Shown one piece after another: positions 59,801 to 64,000 of a stretch of 64,000 nucleotides of DNA. The stretch is from assembly GCF_014172375.1 (NCBI RefSeq), contig NZ_WNXD01000002.1:992001-1056000 (forward strand). The letters run 5' to 3'. How positions within the stretch are numbered: position 1 is the first letter of the stretch; each line of letters starts with the position of its first letter. Below the pieces are notes generated by a model, which made no database searches, was not told the origin of the DNA, and worked only from the letters and a program-made list of their open reading frames with translations. Origin of the DNA: Pedobacter planticolens. Lineage in GTDB: Bacteria; Bacteroidota; Bacteroidia; Sphingobacteriales; Sphingobacteriaceae. A program made the position numbers and the translations under genes.

Positions 59801-60961
59801 ATGGATAATGCACTTAATCAGCCAATTCAATTAAACCAACGTACTGTAATTGTCGATGTACTTAGAGGCTGGGCACTTTTTGGTGTTGTACTTATGAATT
59901 ATTTCGATTTCTTTACCCTTGATAAAGATTGGACAAACTTTAAACCAGACATCTTTACTAATATCCTTTTTTATATCACCAGTATTATTTTTGCTGCTAA
60001 ATCATGGACATTATTGAGCTTGCTTTTTGGTTATGGATTCGCTGTTCTCATGAATAATATTAAAGAGAAAGGCCATAATCCGTATGGTTTTTTCGCGGGG
60101 CGGATGTTTTGGTTAATGGTATTAGCGTTGGTTAATAGCGCCTTATTTTTTGGCGATATCTTAAAAGATTATGCTTTTTTAGGTCTGTTGTTGTTGTGTT
60201 TTTATCGTGCTTCGGCTAAAACAGCTTTCATAACTAGTTTAATTTTATTGCTCTCTATTCCAGCACTTAACAGTTATATCTCTTCTTTAAATAATACGGG
60301 TTGGAAAGAAATTCCCAAATTATTTCCACTGTATAAAAGTCATAATCCGCTTGATGTTTTAGGCTTTGGCTTACAAGCTACTTATTTGGTGCAAATAATT
60401 AGTAAGCCTTATCTATACACCGTTCACGTAGTCATGTTCTGTTGTTTCTTGTGGGGATTTTCTCTTTATAAAATCAACTTTTTTAATCAGCTGGAAACTA
60501 AAAAAAGCTGGCTTAAAACTGCATTTTGGAGTAGTTTGATTACTGCAATTCTGTTAACAGGATTTGCAATATTAGATGGAAAACTGAAATGGAATGTTTC
60601 GCGGTATTACAACATCAGATATTGGATAATTTTAAGCTCTATGCTTTTTATTGCGACTTCAATCTGCTGGCTTTATATATCAGGAAAACTTAAAAATGCT
60701 TTCGCCAGCATGGCTATTATGGGTAAAATGACGTTGACAAATTACATGACTCAAAACTTAATTGGCTTGCTTGTTTTTTCTGGTTTTGGCTTAGGTATTT
60801 GGAATACGAAACCACTTTGGTTCTATCTAATATTGGCGATAGTAGTTTATATTATACAAATTTACATTAGCAAATGGTGGTTATCGAAATATAATTACGG
60901 CCCAGTAGAATGGATTTGGAGACAATTAAGCTATCGTAAACGTTTGCAACTTAAAAAGTAA
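59801..60961 (+). CDS. DUF418 family membrane protein
   Basis: A 386-residue protein with about ten membrane helices. The N-terminus RTVIVDVLRGWALFGVVLMNYF is the family's first helix motif (D-x-x-R-G), and the C-terminal part GKMTLTNYMTQNLIGLLVF, LIFGYGFAVLM-like (LLFGYGFAVLM) and the terminal Y-N-Y-G-P-V-E-W-I-W-R-Q-L are characteristic of DUF418. These proteins are related to acyltransferase-3 membrane folds; no function is proven. It is followed after 26 bases by the DUF885 gene, so the two may be an operon. Confidence 0.9.
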   Translation: MDNALNQPIQLNQRTVIVDVLRGWALFGVVLMNYFDFFTLDKDWTNFKPDIFTNILFYITSIIFAAKSWTLLSLLFGYGFAVLMNNIKEKGHNPYGFFAGRMFWLMVLALVNSALFFGDILKDYAFLGLLLLCFYRASAKTAFITSLILLLSIPALNSYISSLNNTGWKEIPKLFPLYKSHNPLDVLGFGLQATYLVQIISKPYLYTVHVVMFCCFLWGFSLYKINFFNQLETKKSWLKTAFWSSLITAILLTGFAILDGKLKWNVSRYYNIRYWIILSSMLFIATSICWLYISGKLKNAFASMAIMGKMTLTNYMTQNLIGLLVFSGFGLGIWNTKPLWFYLILAIVVYIIQIYISKWWLSKYNYGPVEWIWRQLSYRKRLQLKK

Positions 60962-60987
60962 AAATCAACCAAATAAACTAAGATATA

Positions 60988-62766
60988 ATGAAAAGAATAA
61001 TTTTAATCGCACTAGCAATAGGTATAATTAGTGCCTGTAAACAAACCAATAAATCTGAAACTACTGGAGCAAATAAAAATTTTGCAGCCTTAACGGATCA
61101 ATATTATGAGGAAGGCTTGAAATTGAGTCCTATTAATGCCACTTTTATTGGTGATGAAAGATATAATGATCTTCTGCCAAATGATGGTTCAGAAGCATAT
61201 GTAGAAGAAACTAAAGCATTTAATCAACGATTTTTAGATAGTTTAGGTAATTACGATCGAAATAACCTAAATGATAACGATAAACTTTCTTATGATTATT
61301 TAAAAGATCAGCTAGAAATGAATATAGAAGGATTTAAGTACCACTCCGAATATTTGCCATTTAATCAAATGTTTGCCCTGCCGTTAACAATTGGTCAATT
61401 GGGTTCGGGTACAGGTGCGCAACCTTTTAAAACCGTAAAAAATTACCAAGATTGGTTAAAACGTGTTACCGCATTTTCTGTTTGGGCCGATACAGCGATC
61501 GGAAACTTTAAAAAAGGTATGCAAAGCGGAATTGTCCTTCCAAAATCATTAGTGGTAAAAATGATTCCACAAATGCAAAGTATGGTAGTTAGTAAGCCAG
61601 AGGAAAGTTTGTTTTACGGGCCAATTAATCTTTTGCCAAAGGATTTCTCTGCTGAAGATAAAAAGAAGTTAACAGATGAATATCGTACTGCGATAACAAC
61701 TGTAATTATTCCGACCTATAAAAAGTTAGGGGACTTTTTACAAAATGAATATCTGCCAAAAGCAAGAACAACTTCAGGTTGGTCTGCTATGCCAAGCGGC
61801 GAAGAATGGTATGCCTATTTGGTTAGACAACAAACTACTACCAAAAAAACTCCAGAAGAAGTTTATCAGACTGGATTAAAAGAAGTGGCCAGAATTAAGT
61901 CGCAAATGGATAGTATTAAAAACTTGGTTGGTTTTAAAGGCGATTTAAAAGCATTTTTCGAATACATGAAAACGGATAAAAAATTCATGCCATATAAAAC
62001 ACCAAAAGAAGTTTTAGCAGCTTTCGAAAATATACATCAACGTATGATACCGAATTTAAAAAAGATGTTTGCTAATGCGCCAAAAACACCGTTCGAAATT
62101 AGACAAACTGAGGCTTTTAGAGCAGCGTCTGCCAGTGCAGAATACAATCAAGGTTCAGCAGATGGTAAACGCCCGGGTATATTTTATGTTCCAATATTAG
62201 ATGCTACAAAATTCAATACTACATCAGGCATGGAATCTTTGTTTTTACACGAAGCCATTCCAGGTCATCATTATCAAATTTCTTTAACTCAAGAAAATAC
62301 ATCATTACCTAAATTCCGTCGTTTTGGCGGACATAATGCATATGTTGAAGGTTGGGCATTGTATTGCGAATCTCTTGGAAAAGAGTTAGGCTTATATCAA
62401 GATCCTTATCAACACATGGGTGCTTTAGGCGATGAAATGCACAGAGCAATTCGTTTGGTAGTAGACGTGGCTATTCACACTAAAAACATGAGTAGAGAAG
62501 AAGCCATTAAATATATGATGGATAATGAAGCGATTAGTGAAGAGGGCGCAACTGCAGAAATAGAGCGTTATATGGGCATACCAGCGCAAGCATTAGGCTA
62601 TAAAACTGGTGCAATGAAAATTAGAGAATTAAGAACCAAGTATGAAAAGGAATTAGGTGCTAAATTTAAAATATCAGATTTCCATACTGAAGTTTTAAAA
62701 GATGGTTCTTTACCGTTAAGCGTTTTCGAAACTAAAATGGATGCTTGGGCAGATAAGATGAAATAG
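60988..62766 (+). CDS. DUF885 family lipoprotein (putative metallopeptidase)
   Basis: A 592-residue lipoprotein: MKRIILIALAIGIISACK gives the lipobox with Cys17. DUF885 proteins are helical zinc-peptidase-like enzymes of the M32/M2 gluzincin fold. The zinc-binding H-E-x-x-x-x-H-like site is visible as FLHEAIPGHHYQIS (about residues 420-433), and YVEGWALYCESLGKELG provides the third ligand region. The N-terminal part is helical (LKLSPINATFIGDERYNDLLP). Substrate unknown. It is the last gene before a dispersed palindrome and hisS. Confidence 0.9.
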   Translation: MKRIILIALAIGIISACKQTNKSETTGANKNFAALTDQYYEEGLKLSPINATFIGDERYNDLLPNDGSEAYVEETKAFNQRFLDSLGNYDRNNLNDNDKLSYDYLKDQLEMNIEGFKYHSEYLPFNQMFALPLTIGQLGSGTGAQPFKTVKNYQDWLKRVTAFSVWADTAIGNFKKGMQSGIVLPKSLVVKMIPQMQSMVVSKPEESLFYGPINLLPKDFSAEDKKKLTDEYRTAITTVIIPTYKKLGDFLQNEYLPKARTTSGWSAMPSGEEWYAYLVRQQTTTKKTPEEVYQTGLKEVARIKSQMDSIKNLVGFKGDLKAFFEYMKTDKKFMPYKTPKEVLAAFENIHQRMIPNLKKMFANAPKTPFEIRQTEAFRAASASAEYNQGSADGKRPGIFYVPILDATKFNTTSGMESLFLHEAIPGHHYQISLTQENTSLPKFRRFGGHNAYVEGWALYCESLGKELGLYQDPYQHMGALGDEMHRAIRLVVDVAIHTKNMSREEAIKYMMDNEAISEEGATAEIERYMGIPAQALGYKTGAMKIRELRTKYEKELGAKFKISDFHTEVLKDGSLPLSVFETKMDAWADKMK

Positions 62767-62772
62767 TGAAGC

Positions 62773-62841
62773 TTGTTATCCAGAGCGAAGCGAAGGATCT
62801 CTATGCGATATTTAGATTCTTCGCTTCGCTCTGAATGACAA
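62773..62841. repeat. Inverted pair of GAGCGAAGCGAAG repeats
   Basis: Arms 62773-62800 and 62814-62841 carry CAGAGCGAAGCGAAG and CTTCGCTTCGCTCTG around a 13-base loop and are nearly complementary over 28 bases; the unit is related to those at 7521 and 27815. It sits between the DUF885 gene and hisS, where it could also terminate transcription. Confidence 0.75.
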
Positions 62842-62873
62842 ATGTGATGTGGTTATTTTAAAACTTCTTTTTG

Positions 62874-62881
62874 TACTTTTG
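62874..62881 (+). promoter_or_regulatory. -7 box of hisS
   Basis: TACTTTTG ends 5 bases before the hisS ATG (TACTTTTG-CACC-ATG); a weak TTA (62853-62855) lies 18 bases upstream at the -33 place. Confidence 0.55.
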
Positions 62882-62885
62882 CACC

Positions 62886-64000
62886 ATGTCTATTACCAAG
62901 CCGAGTTTACCAAAGGGAACAAGAGATTTTTCGCCACAAGAAATGGTGAAACGCAACTATATTTTCGATACCATTAAAACTGTTTTCAAAAAATATGGTT
63001 ATGCTGAAATTCAAACTCCAAGTATGGAGAACTTGCAAACGTTAACTGGTAAATATGGTGATGAAGGTGATAAGTTAATCTTCAAAATTTTAAATAGCGG
63101 AGAATATATAGATAAGAATTCAGTAGAAATAATACAAAAGATTACACAATCTTTCCAAGAAAATAATGTTCAGATTGGGTCATTCGATAATAGCACTAAT
63201 AAAGTAAGCACTGAGATTCCAGTGTCGCTTGATGATCTAAATATTTTTAATGCATTGAGCGGAGCTGAGAATGCAAAAACAAATTATAGATTATTAATAA
63301 ATCAACTTACTCCAAAAATTTCAGAAAAAGCACTTCGTTACGATTTAACTGTACCTTTTGCACGTTACGTTGTGATGCACCAAAGCGAAATTTCTTTTCC
63401 TTTTAAGCGTTTTCAAGTGCAACCTGTTTGGCGAGCAGATAGACCGCAAAAAGGTAGGTATAGAGAATTTTATCAATGCGATGCAGATGTGGTGGGCTCT
63501 CCATCTTTATTAAACGAAGCTGAGTTTATTTTAATTTATCATGAAGCATTAAAAAATTTAGGTTTAAAAGATTTTACCATAAAAATTAATAATCGTAAAA
63601 TTTTATCAGGCATAGCCGAAATTATTGGCAAACCAGAGTTAATTGTAGACATGACTGTTGCCATTGATAAACTAGATAAAATTGGTTTTGATGGTGTAAC
63701 TAAAGAATTATTAGAACGTGGTTTTAGCAATGCTGATATTGAAAAACTAAAGCCAGTAATTTTATTACAGGGCGCTAATGAGGAGAAATTGTTGAGTTTG
63801 AAATCAGTATTAGCTACCTCAACTATTGGTTTAAAAGGAATTGAGGAAATTGAAACGGTTTTCAACTATGTTTCTAAACTCACAACTCATAATACACAAC
63901 TCGCAACAACTATCGAACTTGATATTACCCTAGCTCGTGGTTTAAATTACTACACAGGCTGTATTTTCGAAGTTAAAACTAATGAAGTTGCAATGGGAAG
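62886..64000 (+). CDS. hisS: Histidyl-tRNA synthetase, N-terminal part
   Basis: Class II synthetase that charges tRNA-His; the frame is open to the window end (371 codons). The start is fixed by the conserved [16 protein letters not shown]. Motif 1 lies around [26 protein letters not shown], the conserved [15 protein letters not shown] (about 54-68) is followed by an insertion of some 77 residues (69-145) before [17 protein letters not shown], and motif 2 is [27 protein letters not shown]. The later [18 protein letters not shown] is the histidine-binding signature region. The insertion is much longer than in the enterobacterial enzyme. A -7 box 5 bases before the ATG suggests a leaderless transcript. 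Confidence 0.95.
   Translation, partial: MSITKPSLPKGTRDFSPQEMVKRNYIFDTIKTVFKKYGYAEIQTPSMENLQTLTGKYGDEGDKLIFKILNSGEYIDKNSVEIIQKITQSFQENNVQIGSFDNSTNKVSTEIPVSLDDLNIFNALSGAENAKTNYRLLINQLTPKISEKALRYDLTVPFARYVVMHQSEISFPFKRFQVQPVWRADRPQKGRYREFYQCDADVVGSPSLLNEAEFILIYHEALKNLGLKDFTIKINNRKILSGIAEIIGKPELIVDMTVAIDKLDKIGFDGVTKELLERGFSNADIEKLKPVILLQGANEEKLLSLKSVLATSTIGLKGIEEIETVFNYVSKLTTHNTQLATTIELDITLARGLNYYTGCIFEVKTNEVAMG

Noticed and set aside
1..64000. tRNA genes, CRISPR arrays, insertion sequences
   Set aside because: I looked for T-loop GTTCRA words in cloverleaf context, regularly spaced repeats and transposase motifs on both strands and found none convincing.

Overview
The window reads as chromosome of a Bacteroidota species, most likely family Sphingobacteriaceae (Pedobacter-like). 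Support comes from the AT-rich composition, promoters of the Bacteroidota type (TTG, about 19 bases, TAnnTTTG) instead of -35/-10 sequences, many lipoproteins and Sec substrates ending in NAQ/IAQ, an outer-membrane protein of the TonB-receptor type, an OmpA protein with a type 3 thrombospondin-like linker, and the pairing of pdhA with pdhC without pdhB. I saw no tRNA or rRNA gene, CRISPR array, prophage or insertion sequence.

Layout. 1-2.6 kb: 5' part of glycogen synthase (minus strand), then panC and panD separated by a hairpin-rich 687-base gap. 2.6-8.6 kb: outer-membrane receptor-like protein, a membrane-embedded AraC regulator, an acyl-CoA dehydrogenase with a palindromic operator candidate, and small membrane proteins or lipoproteins. 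8.7-13.6 kb: rimP-nusA-infB with a terminator-like leader hairpin and an internal infB promoter. 13.7-20.2 kb: surface-polysaccharide genes (acyltransferase, four glycosyltransferases, MsbA-like ABC exporter). 20.4-29.2 kb: meaB, Xaa-Pro aminopeptidase, OmpA, a 48-residue membrane protein, ridA-rarD-recG, and a serine hydrolase. 29.3-37.8 kb: a LytS/LytTR two-component pair, fumC, a row of small secreted or cytosolic proteins including S1/P1 nuclease and a low-molecular-weight phosphatase, an AhpD-like protein with a Crp/Fnr regulator, and a DUF2383 protein.

37.9-42.6 kb holds a cyanophycin cycle: cyanophycin synthetase, cyanophycinase and isoaspartyl peptidase, together able to store nitrogen as multi-Arg-poly-Asp and return free amino acids. 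42.6-49.0 kb is a signalling module: a TPR protein, two tandemly duplicated TPR histidine kinases, a NarL-type response regulator, a small secreted lipoprotein and a stand-alone LuxR-type DNA-binding domain. Three 16-base sites of the form TACC-N8-GGTA lie just upstream of the second kinase and of the lipoprotein, at matching distances from the -7 boxes. This is the strongest undescribed regulatory signal I found.

49.1-62.8 kb: S41 protease, SPFH protein, M13 metallopeptidase, CapA-like and NlpC/P60 envelope proteins, pyruvate dehydrogenase E1-alpha and E2, a DUF418 membrane protein and a DUF885 peptidase-like lipoprotein. The window ends inside hisS, which carries a long insertion. Several genes (panD, the AraC gene, the 48-residue gene, hisS) have a -7 box 4-5 bases before the ATG, suggesting leaderless transcripts. 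Dispersed palindromic repeats of the GAGCGTAG/GAGCGAAG type sit at gene ends around 7.5, 27.8 and 62.8 kb.
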